Counted from the first letter of the stretch, positions 48,718-60,787 are shown. The stretch: 64,000 bases of DNA from Jaltomata sinuosa (GCA_003996215.1 QJPP01000279.1:496001-560000), one strand, 5' to 3'. Numbers and translations are program-made. Notes: generated from the sequence alone by a model not told the origin.

Positions 48718-50954
48718 CATCATGCCCCGAGCCTAGACCCTAGACGTGGCCGGCACCTGATGTCATTGTGGCCCGAGAAAATTCATAACATGACATGGAA
48801 TATAGAATATTCATCTAACATAGACAGATTATATAGTTAAAAAATAAACACTTGAAAAATTTATCATGCATAAAGAAGACAAGTTTTTAAGTAAAAACTT
48901 TTTATTAATAAATTGTTGAAGTTTCAAAACATGATGACGTTAAGCTAAAAAATCTATAATACATGACATGAGGAACATACCAAACTCGTCTATCTATGAA
49001 GCCTCTAACATGACAAAATAAACTGTTTATTGGTACAAGGCCCCTGGCATAATCATACGCTAAAACCAACCGAACAGACTTATAATGCTCCAAGGACGAA
49101 TGGAGCTCACAAATGGATGTAACATAACTCTTAACATACTACTCAATTATCTAAAGTACCTGAGTCTGCATCATTTAAAATGCAGCGCTCCCGGTAAAAA
49201 GGACGCAGTACATATGAAATTGTACTACATGTAAAATGGTTGAATGAAACATAACTGAAATGTGAAGTACACTGCATAATTGAAGACCATAAGAAAAACA
49301 TAGAGTAAAATCATAAGCTTTAAAATCATGATGCTGACCTCGGCCAAAACTCATCTTTCATAATCTATTTATTTCATTAAGGGAGTTCCTTAGACTAAAA
49401 GTCTAAATACATATATATATATATATACCATCATTTGTGTGGGTTCGATCGACGCTCAATTGAATAATCATCGAAACATGATTGTAATATTAGGTCCGCA
49501 TATAACAACTACTGAAATCATGTGTAATCATCCATACATGGAAACATAAGGAGGTTTCCTAGAGTTGCAGATCGATCCTTATCCTATGTCGGAAGCATAA
49601 TATTGGGACATTGACTATCTGAACTCATACTCACTCAGTTATCAATGTTACTCCCTCATTAGTTCATAGAGCCTTGACTCAAAATCATAAGTTATATAAA
49701 AATCTTATCATGGAGCCTTGACTCAAATCGTAATTTATAATCATACTGAGGAGCCTTGGCTCAATTCATCGTTCGTAAATCATTCTGTGGAGCCTAGGCT
49801 CAACTCATAGTTCATAAATCATGTATCACGACCCAACTACCGGGCCGTGCGGACACCTACTCTAATTCACCTAGATAGGAGAACCCTTACCACCCGAACC
49901 AACAGGCAATGCGGAAAAGAAAATAAACCATTAAATAAGTCCCTCAATACATGAGGAATCCGTTTACAAACATTTGGAAAATCTTTATACAACAGCTTTC
50001 GAAAATTACACAACCTTTAAAACTTGCGAAAATGTATTAACAATATAAACACCCTCCCAGAACCTAGTCTAAACCAGTACAAGAGCTTTTACAAGATGAG
50101 CTTATAACATAAAACGGACACAACTCCCACCATAGAAGGAAGTAGGAGCTGCTGGAAGATCACCGCAATCTAGAACCTGTGAAACATCACCAACCCTGCA
50201 ACCAGACTATACCCAAAAATGTATAGCAAGAGTAGAATCAGTACAAACACATGTACTGGTAGGCATCATCGGCTGACCCGAATTCACTCCTACCATCATA
50301 TAAAAATCAAGATAAAATGCACAATGTAAATGCTCCACCCCTTCAACATTACTTTTATCAATTCCCCCTTTCAGAACCGACCTTCCTAACCTTTAGACTT
50401 ACCAAGTCGCCTTGTCACCTAGACTTCCCAAGTCTCACTTAATACTTACCAATAACAATGTCCATACCTGGACTACCCTTCCCTTACCCAAGTCAACCGC
50501 CTTGACTAGATATTCAGACTTAACCCGGCTAACTGTCCAACAAAATCACTTATACCCGTAGTATTACTTACCAGTATCCGGCCCTTCCCCGACCTCTCGG
50601 AAAACTTTTCATCCTGGTTATAACAACCCACAACTTCAACCCCAGACTTTCCGTCTAACTCCCAATTGACCAATCACATGAAAATCACCTAGCAACCATT
50701 GACACATTCAATGACAACAACAGAGTTATATCTATATCCCTTGCTAATCCCGAAACCTGGACCCTCCAAGGATCCTCTAACCACACCTAAGTGTTCAACA
50801 GGTTACCTGGTCTACACCAAGACCCATCCTTAGCTTATCAACCACAACTAATTCTTGATCGTTATTAATACACCTAACGATAATAAATTGTGAACTTATA
50901 ACCTCTTTTATATAGTCCGGACCTACTTGAATCCCCCTAATGCATCTAGGTGTT

Positions 50955-51370
50955 AACATGACAACCCGGTCTACACCAAGACCAACTAATAGTTAACATC
51001 ATAACCCGGTCTACACCAAGACCAACTGATAACATAATATAACAACCCAGCCTACACCAAGACCAAACTCATAATATAATTACCCGGCCTACACCAAGAC
51101 CAAAAGCACAATATAATATAACAAGCCGGCCTACACCAAGACCAAATTCACAATATAATTACCCGGCCTACACCAAGACCAAAAGCACAATATAATATAA
51201 CAACCCGGCTTACACCAAGACCAAACTCACAATATAATTACCCGGCCTACACCAAGACCAAAAGCACAATATAATATAACAACCCGGCCTACACCAAGAC
51301 CAAACTCACAATATAATTACCTGGCCTACACCAAGACCAAAAGCACAATATAATATAACAACCTTTCCCG
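50955..51370. repeat. ~79-bp alternating tandem repeat
   Basis: Two half-units alternate, both opening with cccggcctacaccaagacca. One continues actcacaatataatta (about 37 bp) and the other aaagcacaatataatataacaa (about 42 bp). About five dimers are present, with a few more diverged units to the left from about 50780. Low divergence between dimers suggests recent amplification within the LTR. Confidence 0.88.
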
Positions 51371-51514
51371 GTCACTCAAGGACCACCAAAACAAGTATCA
51401 CAGTTCAATAAAACAGCCCGGTCCACTCATGAAAACAATAACAGTCAATGCAATGCAATAATATCAATGTAATGCAGCAATATCAATGCAATGATGCAAT
51501 AAAATAAACTCGTA

Positions 51515-51660
51515 CCAAGCGTGGTACCCGAGCCAACCATTAGTATTTTCTCGTACCAGGCGTGGTACCCGAGCCAACCATTTGTTATACTCGTACCAGG
51601 AGTGGTACCCGAGCCAACCGTTAGTATTCCCGTACCAGGCGTGATACCCGAGCCAATCGA
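51515..51660. repeat. ~37-43-bp tandem repeat (four units)
   Basis: Four units containing cgtaccaggcgtggtacccg and gagccaacc; the gtacc...ggtac part is itself an inverted repeat. It lies inside the nested solo LTR. Confidence 0.85.
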
Positions 51661-54463
51661 ATGTCAATTAATCCACTGTCAAATAATAAACAAACAACTT
51701 CTAAAACCACAAGCAACACACAGTTCAATTCACAGATTGTAATACAGGACTCTTAGACATTCCTAACAATTCCCCATGCAATGTATCTCATACAAACAAT
51801 TAGATAAGACTACACAACATACAACATTTACAGGAATCGTTAACCATCTCCTACCCCTCCCCGGGTGGATGACATAGCCCACCCTTGGTCCGAGGATCAA
51901 CCTATTTCCACTTATTGGCATATAATGAACGATTTCCTGTCTTAGCATAATTTAGCAACTACGTGATTTTTGAAACTTTACCCAACACCGAAAACAGAGT
52001 GGGAGCACCTCCCTTTAGCCTTAGTAAAACCAACAACTACATCTCATGCCATTTACATTCTCAAAACCTTATCTAGGAGTTTCCCATTTCCATTACCCGT
52101 AGTTCCCAAGCATTCTCCTGATTCCCCGAACCTTTCAGTCCCCGAGCCTATCATTTTATTCTACAAAAACAATAGAATATCCACATTATATGAATCATAA
52201 AACCAACCCTTCAATCCATATAATTCCTAATTCACACATAAACAGTATTGAATCCTCTAGACTCCATGCCCGAAGGCCTAATCATGGATTCTCTCTTTCA
52301 TTCTACACAATAATAGGAAATAAAAATGGTCAATTTACTCTTGGAAAGAAACCTAGCCTACCTGGATGCCGAGCAGTTGTTCCATGCCCTTTCTGGCTCC
52401 ATGAAGGCGTTCCCTGATGATTCTGTAAGCCTGAATCCATGGTTTCGCATCCCCTTCACTGGAATCCCTCCTCCCCGTGGCTCCCAAGCCTTGGAGCAGC
52501 CTAGAAGAGTTTTTGGAATAGCTCTCGTCTATTTTTGAGGCTGAAGGGAAGAGAATGAAATTAAAAACCTGCTTTCTGGGTTTTCTGGTCCCGTTGCTCC
52601 GCTATAGCGGTCCCCACTCTACTATAGCAGTACCATTATAGCGGCGTCAACCGCTATGGCGGAGGTTGACCGTCCTGACTTCCGCTATAGCGGAGGTCGT
52701 CGTGGCAGAGCAATAGCACTCGTCACGGACAGAATGTTGAGAAATCTCCAAAATTGGTCCATTTTACAACATACTTATTTTCTCGACGTTCTGGAATAAC
52801 CCCTTCACGTCAACCTCGATTTCGGGAGCTCTACTTACCCGAATTCAATTCCAAAAAGTCCCTCGGACTCCTTTATGTCTTAGCTACAAGGAAAACTAGC
52901 TCGAACTAAAATATCTAACCCAATCCTTACCTGGATTAGCCTAGACCCTACCTCACTCTAAAATTGGTCGAGACTAGCCTAGCCCAAAATTTTCAACTCC
53001 CAAATTAAAAAGTTTTCTAACCCAAAACTTGGCACGAATGGTTTATCCGTAACAACGAACCCGGTCGCTACATCATGTTGTGGAGCCTTTCTTCTCAATT
53101 CATAGTTCATAAATGATGTTGTGGAGCCTTAACTCAAATTATATAAATTTTTCTTTTGTAAACAAGTTCTTGTAAGAAATCATATTTAAAGTTCTCTTTG
53201 AAGGAAAAAATCACATTATTCATAAATCATGATATTTCATAAAGAGAATAATAGAGCTCATGGAGTCGAATAATTATGAGCATAGATGAATAATTCATAG
53301 TTTTTTTATGAGTTTGAATTAAATCTACATGAACAAACATAACTAAATTCATAGGGTAGCCCCAATTGGCTCACACATGAAAGTTTATAGCAAACATGAC
53401 CTCTTGTACATCATTAGATAGTTTATGGGAAAATGGATTATCGGGAGGAACAAGGATGCTCCCACACTTAGAGTTAGCCTTACATACCTTGAACCCCTCC
53501 AATTGAAACCTTAACATTGAAGAAGAATTTCAAAAGTCTATTCTTAAACCTTGGCATGAGTTCTCTTAGAAACCCTAGGTTTTGTTTGATTGTAGATTAT
53601 TCATGCTTAGGATACATAATCATATGTCAGAACCACTAAGAAATTATGAGAGTGTGCCTACCTTGATGTGTAAGGAATTAAGTATAATATCTTTGATAGA
53701 TGGTGTGTCTTGCTCAATATCAAGTCTTAAACCCTAGAAGTGAGTTCTTGATTTCACTAGAGATATCAGGAGGATTTGGTGTTAGAATCTGGTTAAGAAT
53801 TTGTAATTATTAATTAGAAAGGTTCAAAAATACTTATAAATACATGAAAGGAACTTACCTTGGTGTTGGGGGTTGAGGAGAGAAGAGAAAATCATCCTAG
53901 GGCTTGAAAAAATGAGAGAAAAATGAATTCTTTTGAAGAAAGTGGTCTTGTAATGAATCCTGTTGGGCCCATATGTGTTTCGATATTATGGGGCATACTA
54001 TGATATGCTGTAGCATATCCAATGCAGATGAAAATAGAATTTCTGGCAAGTTTTTGGTTGAAATGCGGCCACATATAGCTACATTCCACTACATTGTGTC
54101 TCTTTAGTAAAATGATCATATCTCTTTATAAAAATTCCAAATGATAAATGGTTTGATGCATTGGAAACTGGGCTCAAAGACCTTTAATTTTATAAGTAAT
54201 GAGCTACATAACTCTTCATATTCTAGGAGATATGCGTATTTGAAGTTGACCCTTATATGAGCTTATACAAAAACTTAATCGGTAGAGAAGCTTTCAGCTC
54301 AACTTATTGCTAGAGTTCCCTTTCGACCTTAATTCATAACCAATACGCTTCCCACACTTAAGACACGGCCTTTACACCTAGGGATAATCAAATTCATCAG
54401 GTTTTGGTCTAAATACATATGTCGGGCAATTCAAATCATAGTCCGAAGGCACGAAGTGTTACA

Positions 54464-54570
54464 GAAGAGGAAGGAAAAATGGGAGAGGGAATTACGAGGT
54501 GGGAATTGAACCTTCACTAATAAGGTGAAAATTTGGGTAAACAACCATTTGAGCTACTAAAATACTTAGC
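54464..54570 (-). repeat. Head of tRNA-derived SINE (interrupted copy)
   Basis: Minus-strand RNA polymerase III promoter boxes: A box TAGCTCAAATGG (plus about 54546-54557) and B box GGTTCAATTCCC (plus about 54501-54512). They are spaced about 35 bp apart, as in tRNA-derived SINEs, and followed by a C/T-rich body (CCCTCTCCCATTTTTCC). It forms one element with 48663-48717. The sequence does not fold into a full cloverleaf, so it is not a tRNA gene. Confidence 0.75.
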
Positions 54571-54579
54571 ATTCCTACC

Positions 54580-55067
54580 GTTATGTGTCCTTTGTCCCAC
54601 GTTTTCGAAGTATGAAAGTTAAAATTAATTTTGTATGTGAATGTTAACATAGATTCTTCAAATTTATTAAAATAAACTTTTATATATTTGACAATTAGTC
54701 AATTACATGAAAAGTACAATAAGCTAACATAGTAAAGATAATTCAGTATATTTAGAGAAGCTTTGAAAAATTGCAATTAAAAACCAAAGAACTTTTTAAC
54801 TTCCCCTCGTATTTACACACGTTTTCATAAAATGGGAGGGAGGGACTAGGGAGTATCCGAATTCCAAGTAAAAGATGGTGGCAAAAGCTCAACTGCCAAA
54901 CAAACATAGTTATGATCCTCAATCCTCATCACACAAACATTTCCTCCAACTCCAACGAATTCATACGCTTTCTTTTACACAAATTAAAGTGAATGTATAT
55001 AGATGTGATTGGAATGTGAATCTCTTATTGATCAAATAATAATAATATAATAATAATAATAATAGTA
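54580..55067 (+). promoter_or_regulatory. Upstream region and leader of the squalene synthase gene
   Basis: 488 bp of non-repeat DNA between the SINE target duplication and the start codon. A TATA-like tatattta lies at about 54748, and a C/A-rich leader-like stretch (about 54895-54965) precedes an AT-rich (TAA)n run just before the ATG. The transcription start cannot be fixed from sequence alone. The nest of solo LTRs ends about 600 bp before the ATG. Confidence 0.35.
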
Positions 55068-58000
55068 ATGGGGATTTTATGTGCAATTCTGAAGCATCCT
55101 GAAGATATTTATCCATTGATAAACCTGAAGGTAGCGGCACGATATGCCGAGAAGCAGATCCCTTCACAGCCACATTGGGCCTTCTGTTACATCATGCTTC
55201 ACAAGGTCTCTCGTAGCTTTTCTCTCGTCATTCAACAGCTTCCTGTCGAGCTTCGCGACGCTGTAGGTTTTTCCCTAAAATTCATACTTGTTTTTTAAAA
55301 AAAATAGAAAAATTATGGGTAGGGGAAATGGGGGAGGGGATTACAAGATAGGGAATCGAACTAAGTTCCGATAGCAACCAACTGAGCTACTAAGATTCCT
55401 TAAATTCATACTTTTTGAGATTGCCTATACATGAATTGAATACTACGCTATTCGAGCCCATTTTACCTGGCCAATATAATAACATTATCTTGTGGTGCCA
55501 ATGAACGTACGCTATTTTAGGCACATCGTAATAATGTTTAGATGATTTTTGGTATTATGACTATTTAGACGTCAATTTAAGTAATTCTTCTAATTTATTT
55601 TGGATTTGGGATCAGCTACATGAAACTCAGATTGGTGGAGCTTTTCCCTCCTTAAACTCTTCTGCCAAAAATCAGTTTTTGTATCTATATCGCATTCGTG
55701 CACCAGCTTGTTGCCGATTACTTTTGTTTGTGCTTGGTTTTTTGAATTTTTTTGCTACATGCATTTTTACGGATGTATCTTGCTTATATCATATATTACC
55801 CTCTCCATTTCAACTTCTTTGGCATTCTCTCGTGTTTTTGACTGATTTTTTTGAAAATTAGACTACATTAGTTCCATTTTTACAATTAATATTTACATAG
55901 TATATAGTAATTGTTCTCATCTCACTGAAATGTTAGTCAAGCTTCATGTAGGTTGAATTTTGAGACGGGGAAAATGGTACTATATGATGACAACGGAGAA
56001 ATCATTTTTCTCTCGCACACAAAGAAGACGTAACTCTTTGGTTTAGATTTTCACTTAATTAGGAAAAAAGTTGAGGAAAGATATATTTTCCTGATTCTTC
56101 TTAGTTTATCTGAAATAAAGCTCCAAATTTGAATTGTTTCATTCATCGGTCTAGAAAAATATTTCCTATGATCTTACTACTCTTATTGTGAAGGTTGATT
56201 TCTCATTACTTCTGTCTATCTTTGCAGGTATGCATTTTCTATTTGGTTCTGCGAGCGCTTGACACTGTCGGTACGTTCAATTACTGAGTCCTAAATGCAG
56301 ATAACCAAGTTGGTTAACACAATAAGGCTGACATTTAAGTGCAATCACCGAAAATACGAGCTAGTTGTCGCATGTGCAACAACCAACAAGGTTCATATAA
56401 ATGTTAGTCTGTTAGTACCAAAAGACTGACATTTAATAGCACAAACCTGTGGCTAATATTACTGTAGAACTAATAGTACTGTACTATTGGTTCTTTCACT
56501 AGCTTTTTTATTATGTTGATTAATTATCAAAAGCCACGAACTATTGCTTTTATTAATTCTATCTTTTTATACTGCCATCAAGTAGTTTATACCTTTGATC
56601 TTGATTAAAATCAAGGGTTGTTGCATTCATTTTCTTGGAGTCATATTACTTATTCACATTTAAATTTGGTGTTGTTATTCTGGACAGAGGATGATACCAG
56701 TGTAGCGACAGAAGTGAAAGTACCTATTTTGATGTCCTTCCATCGCCATGTTTATGATCGTGAATGGCATTTTTCATGTGAGGCTTCTAAATTTAAGTGG
56801 TCGACTTCCATTTACATGTTTATGATCATGACTATCGATTTTCATTTTTGGTTTTTCAGTAAAAAAAAAAAAACTTTTGGCTGACTAATAGAACAATTAC
56901 AATTTGAAATTTTTGCATGAACTAAAGAAAAAGAGTTTCTGCATCATAAGTGGTTATAAGCATTTAACCTGACTTTCTATTTACTATCTTCTGAGAAATG
57001 TTAGCCAAAGGTAACAAGCTGATCCGAGTGCAGCGTACCAGGGGGAAGGCTCCCATCGTCTTCCATTAAGGCATTGCTAGTACTGTTTGTCCTCTAAACT
57101 CCCCAAACTCTCCCTGCCCAATGCAAACCAAAAAAGTAAATTAAAAAGACAAAAAAAGAAAAGCAAGATATTTTATAGAGGTCCTATTTCTATAGTTTAC
57201 TGCAGCTTCTTCTCTAAACTGATGCTTCTCTTTTCTTTTGTCTCATTTTTTCCCTCAGTGCCTCACTCTGATCATGAATTGTTTTTTCAAATATAATTTC
57301 TCAAGTATTATATACTGGTTTTCTAATCCAAATTTCATATGTTAGGTGGTACGAAGGACTACAAGGTTCTAATGGATCAATTCCATCATGTTTCAACTGC
57401 TTTTCTGGAGCTAGGGAAACAGTGAGTTTGTACCAGCAAGGGCTGCTTTTGAATTTGTTGTTCAATATGATTATTAACCAGCAATGCTTAATGAGTACTT
57501 ACATGTGCCACATTGATATTCTATCAATACAGAAATAGGCTATAAATATGTAGTTTTTGTTCCTCTACAGCTCGAACTAATTTTGGAAAGGAGAACCGGG
57601 AGCATTTAAGTATGACTTCATATCCATGTGATATTTCTGTCATGTTAACTCAACATATGTAGTTTGAATCTGAACTACTATAGCTTTTTCATTCTACAAA
57701 ATTTTGGAAAGTGCTGTCTCTATTAATGTTGTGAGTAGTTTATGAATGTGCTTATGTTCTTATAATGTTGCAGTTACAAGGAGGCAATTGAGGACATTAC
57801 CATGAGGATGGGTGCAGGAATGGCAAAGTTTATATACAAGGAGGTATGCAATAAGTACCATAAATGAAAGGATCAAAGTCATGTCTAGCAGCCAACGTTA
57901 TAAACTTTATACTTGTTTTCATATGCAATTCATCTTGATAGATCCATTTGCTTTCTCTGGCCACCATTTACTAAAAATATGAAGGTGGTGTTAACTTCAC

Positions 58001-59585
58001 TACAATGTCAATATACGAGCTAATCACTAGTATTGATGCTATTGGCAGTAGTGTTTCTGCTATTGACAATTTAGTATTTTTATAACTAATATATTCCTAA
58101 TCATTTTTTATGAGAAATTGTTGTTCTCTGGTATCAAAGACTGTTGGGGTGCAATCAATCTTCTTTAAAATAAATACTTTATATCATCTTTTTTATATCA
58201 GCTAAAAGACAAATAAGAGAAAAAAACTAGAGAAAACTATTGCATAGATTTTGGTTAATAAGCACTAAAATCTTGTTAGCCTTTTAGGTAATTTAATCCT
58301 CTAGGGACTATTCGTAGATAAGGTAACACATGCAAAAAGTAATAGCCTGATTATGATTTCCAAGCTTTTCCTGCAAGTTTGTCTGATCAAGGTCCCATGT
58401 TTCTGTGACAACCCATTCTATCTTTGGCAGGTTGAAACAATTGATGATTATGATGAATATTGTCACCATGTAGCTGGGCTCGTTGGATTAGGCTTATCAA
58501 AACTTTTCTGTGCCTCTGGGAAAGAAGATATGGCTTCAGATTCTCTCTGCAACTCCATGGGTTTATTTCTTCAGGTGTTGATCCTAACATGTATGGCAGC
58601 CACCCCTAGCCATCTTTGAGTGTTCTTTATAACAGAAAATATTTGCAATTTACTGCAGAAAACAAATATCATTAGAGATTATCTGGAAGACATAAATGAA
58701 GTACCCAAGTGTCGCATGTTTTGGCCTCATCAAATTTGGAGTAAATACGTTAACAAGCTCGAGGTGTGTTTTCTTCAACTCTTTAATTAGCATTTATTAT
58801 CTCATATTTTTCTGCCATCTTAGTCAATTTCATGATACTGAATTACCTTGAATATGGGGTTCATTGATTTTTTAACTGACTGCATTTTTCGATGTGGATC
58901 AGGACTTGAAGTATGAGGAGAACTCTGTCAAGTCAGTGCAATGTCTGAATGAAATGGTCACTAATGCTTTGTCACATGTAGAAGATTGTTTGACTTACAT
59001 GTCTACACTGCGGGATCCTGCTATCTTTCGATTCTGTGCTATTCCACAGGTATTTTCTTTTTATTTTAGCTCTTGTTCTTGACTTTTGTTGAGCTTTATC
59101 ACAAAACTTGTGTGTCTCAAAATGTAACTTTCATCTGTGTTTGGTAATCTATTGACAAACATTAAAACAAAAATGTATGGAATTTGCTAAAGCTGGTTGC
59201 GGAGCCAGGAATTCTGACAAGAGGATTAAAAAAAAAGAAAAAATGTTATACCTAGAGCTTCCCTATGTCTAGGAGATTCAATGATTTATATATATACCAA
59301 AAGAAATTGTGTTTACCCTACTTGCGCAGTGTAATTTATTGAACCCCCTTCCATGCCTTTAGTGTCGCCACTGACTGAATCTTTACTTTTACTGAAATTG
59401 TTTATTTTCATTATTCTTGATTGATCAAGGACTCTCTTGTTGTCTTATTTCCACGAAAACATATTCTTCTGAAAGTGTGCAATGCCTTAGTATTTTCTTA
59501 CGTTACCAGGTCATGGCAATTGGGACCCTGGCAAAGTGCTACAACAATATTGAAGTCTTCAGAGGAGTTGTAAAAATGAGACGTG
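55068..59585 (+). CDS. SQS: Squalene synthase, exons 1-9 (C-terminal exons not in window)
   Basis: Squalene synthase (farnesyl-diphosphate farnesyltransferase) couples two farnesyl diphosphates to presqualene diphosphate and reduces it to squalene, the first committed step to sterols and triterpenes, at the ER membrane. Exons: 55068-55262, 56228-56270, 56688-56777, 57346-57421, 57774-57843, 58431-58574, 58659-58763, 58903-59049, 59510-59585. All joins have GT/AG borders and keep frame with no stop, giving 315 residues. Visible motifs: SRSF at 48-51, first Asp-rich DTVED at 77-81, FHHVSTAFL in exon 4, GLVGLGLSKLF in exon 6, second Asp-rich DYLED at 213-217, and RFCAIPQVMAIGTLA near 285-300. 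Plant enzymes are about 410 residues, so about 95 residues, including the end of the catalytic fold and the C-terminal membrane anchor, lie beyond exon 9. The last exon ends in phase 1 before a proper donor (gtaaga). A copia element begins 225 bp later. Identity is very firm; whether the gene is complete is unknown. Confidence 0.95.
55290..55400 (-). repeat. tRNA-derived SINE in squalene synthase intron 1
   Basis: Minus-strand A box TAGCTCAGTTGG (plus about 55377-55388) and B box GTTCGATTCCC (plus about 55351-55361), then a C-rich body and a T/A tail. It is flanked by near-identical direct repeats taaaattcatactt (55276-55289) and taaattcatactt (55401-55413), the SINE target duplication. It is the same type as the interrupted SINE upstream of the gene. 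At about 111 bp it lies 27 bp after the exon 1 donor. Confidence 0.85.
59195..59373. mobile_element. MITE-like repeat in squalene synthase intron 8
   Basis: Begins ggttgcggagccagg and ends agtgtcgccactg, a decayed pair of inverted ends (gcggagcc against ggcgacac). Inside it carries aggagattcaatg, tatatatata, gcagtgtaattta and tgaacccccttcc. This layout matches a short non-autonomous repeat very common in Solanaceae introns, as I recall it. It has no coding capacity and is about 180 bp. The class assignment is uncertain. Confidence 0.5.
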
Positions 59586-59810
59586 GTAAGAAGTATGATA
59601 AACATGCATGTCATGCCACTTCATACCCAGTTTCTTGCCCATTTCTATTTGATGATTAATTTGACCCCTGAAAGTTGGCAATTTGTTAATGCATCCCTTT
59701 TTTTTATCAATGACAAGTATTATGGCTACTTTATTACTAAGAATGTCTTTATTCTACCTGAGCTTTCACGATGAAACTTTATTCTAATCATAAATCCAAT
59801 CTTGATGGCT
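59586..59810 (+). other. Start of squalene synthase intron 9
   Basis: Begins with donor gtaaga after exon 9 and runs into the copia LTR at 59811. No exon encoding the next conserved segment (expected to start Gly-Leu-Thr-Ala-Lys) is present before the LTR. The short plus-strand frames here are intronic. Confidence 0.8.
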
Positions 59811-60399
59811 TGTATGAATCCACCGAGAGTCAAGGGACCAGGTCCTCTGACTGAAATTGCAGTTACGAGTAATCCTACGGATTAAACTCTTAATCCACTA
59901 CACTGCAATAACTCTATTACAATGTAAGATGTAATAACTCTACTGCATCACCACAATATTAACTAACTCTAGCTAATACAACATTACACAATCAACTAAC
60001 TCTAGCTGATGGTTTATAACGAAAAGAACAAAATACAAAAGACTCAACTAAGGACAAAGAACCATTGACTTCATCTTGATCACGATCAGGTCCTTGGTCA
60101 GTGAGCTTATGTTTACTTTTGGAGCTTGAGCAGCCTTTGCTTTGAGATGAAGAACTTTGATTTTTGCAAAAACTAGGTTTTGGCTAAAGTGTCTTATTCT
60201 TTATGAATGAGAGAAGCCAAAACCTTAACATATTTTTATTGTTCCAGCGGTTTCCAAGGACTGCCGAAGCATAGTCCAAAAGCTGCAGAAAGTACAAGTC
60301 ACAACTGTACCATATTGACTGTTCTTCAAGGCCGCTAGGGGTACCAGGTCCCCCTAAGTGTTTGTCAATCATCAAAAGAAAAAAGGCCATATTACATCA
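59811..60399 (-). repeat. 3' LTR of Ty1/copia element
   Basis: 589 bp, plus-strand ends tgtatgaatcc...attacatca, so on the minus strand TGATGTAAT...CATACA. Immediately right of it the minus strand has AAAAAGTGGGGAA, the polypurine tract, so this is the 3' LTR of a minus-strand element. The candidate target base run left of it is tggct (59806-59810); its partner lies outside the window. Confidence 0.8.
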
Positions 60400-60787
60400 T
60401 TTCCCCACTTTTTGATGATGACAAACTAAGTTCCCCCTGTCACTGTTATCTGGTCCCCACACCTGTTCCCCATATCAGCACATCTTCCCTCTTTTGGCAT
60501 CATAAAAAAAAGTGAACAGTAAACATAAAGCAATGATGAGTAACTATTGTTAACTCATGCCTCTGGGGCAACACTAACATGAATGAAGGGAGATAGTCAA
60601 AGAAAATTAGACGCAAGATAAACACCATAACAAGAGCTTCATTTCATTCATTTTGGTAGCATTACAAACAGTTCACAAAAACATAAAAACATCATTAGTA
60701 AAACAACACCAAGGTAGGATAGGAACATGAGGGAATTAGAAGGCTAGGAATGGGAACGGAAGCAAGGAAGGGAGGAGGGATGGTTGA
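60400..60787 (-). other. Copia 3' untranslated region with polypurine tract
   Basis: Contains the minus-strand polypurine tract (plus 60402-60414) and the tttgtcatcatcaaaaag phrase typical of copia elements just before the 3' LTR. No coding sequence. Confidence 0.7.

Larger units (their letters stand above)
49824..53072 (-). repeat. Nested solo LTR (CACGACCC family) with perfect TSD
   Basis: A 3249-bp LTR beginning TATCACGACCC (probably TG mutated to TA) and ending GTCGCTACA, flanked by the perfect 5-bp duplication TCATG (49819-49823 and 53073-53077). It lies inside the older solo LTR. It contains two tandem arrays and, about 350-475 bp from the right end, a palindrome cluster with CCGCTATAGCGG at 52599-52610 and 52682-52693. 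Minus orientation is inferred from the cluster position and the TGTAGCGACC start. No coding region is supported inside. Confidence 0.85.
48718..54463 (-). repeat. Solo LTR inserted in the SINE, itself split by another LTR
   Basis: Starts CATCATGCCCCGAGCC, corresponding to TGTCACGCCCC of LARD LTR C with mutated first bases, and ends GAAGTGTTACA. On the minus strand this reads TGTAACACTTC, close to the chromovirus LTR start TGTGACACTTCG. Flanks are GAAGG (48713-48717) and GAAGA (54464-54468), a 4/5 target duplication. Without the nested 3.25-kb insertion it is about 2.5 kb. Directly repeated phrases such as 'ggagccttgactcaa' recur at about 49670-49810 and 53080-53140. Confidence 0.75.

Noticed and set aside
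50955..51660. CRISPR-like array
   Set aside because: Units are contiguous repeats without unique spacers, in a plant LTR. They are simple tandem repeats.
52326..52538. Frames near the right part of the nested solo LTR
   Set aside because: No conserved domain. The region is U3/R sequence of an LTR next to its palindrome cluster.
55340..55400. Possible tRNA gene from A and B boxes
   Set aside because: No acceptor stem or full cloverleaf can be made, and it has SINE tail and target duplications. The same applies to 54500-54560.
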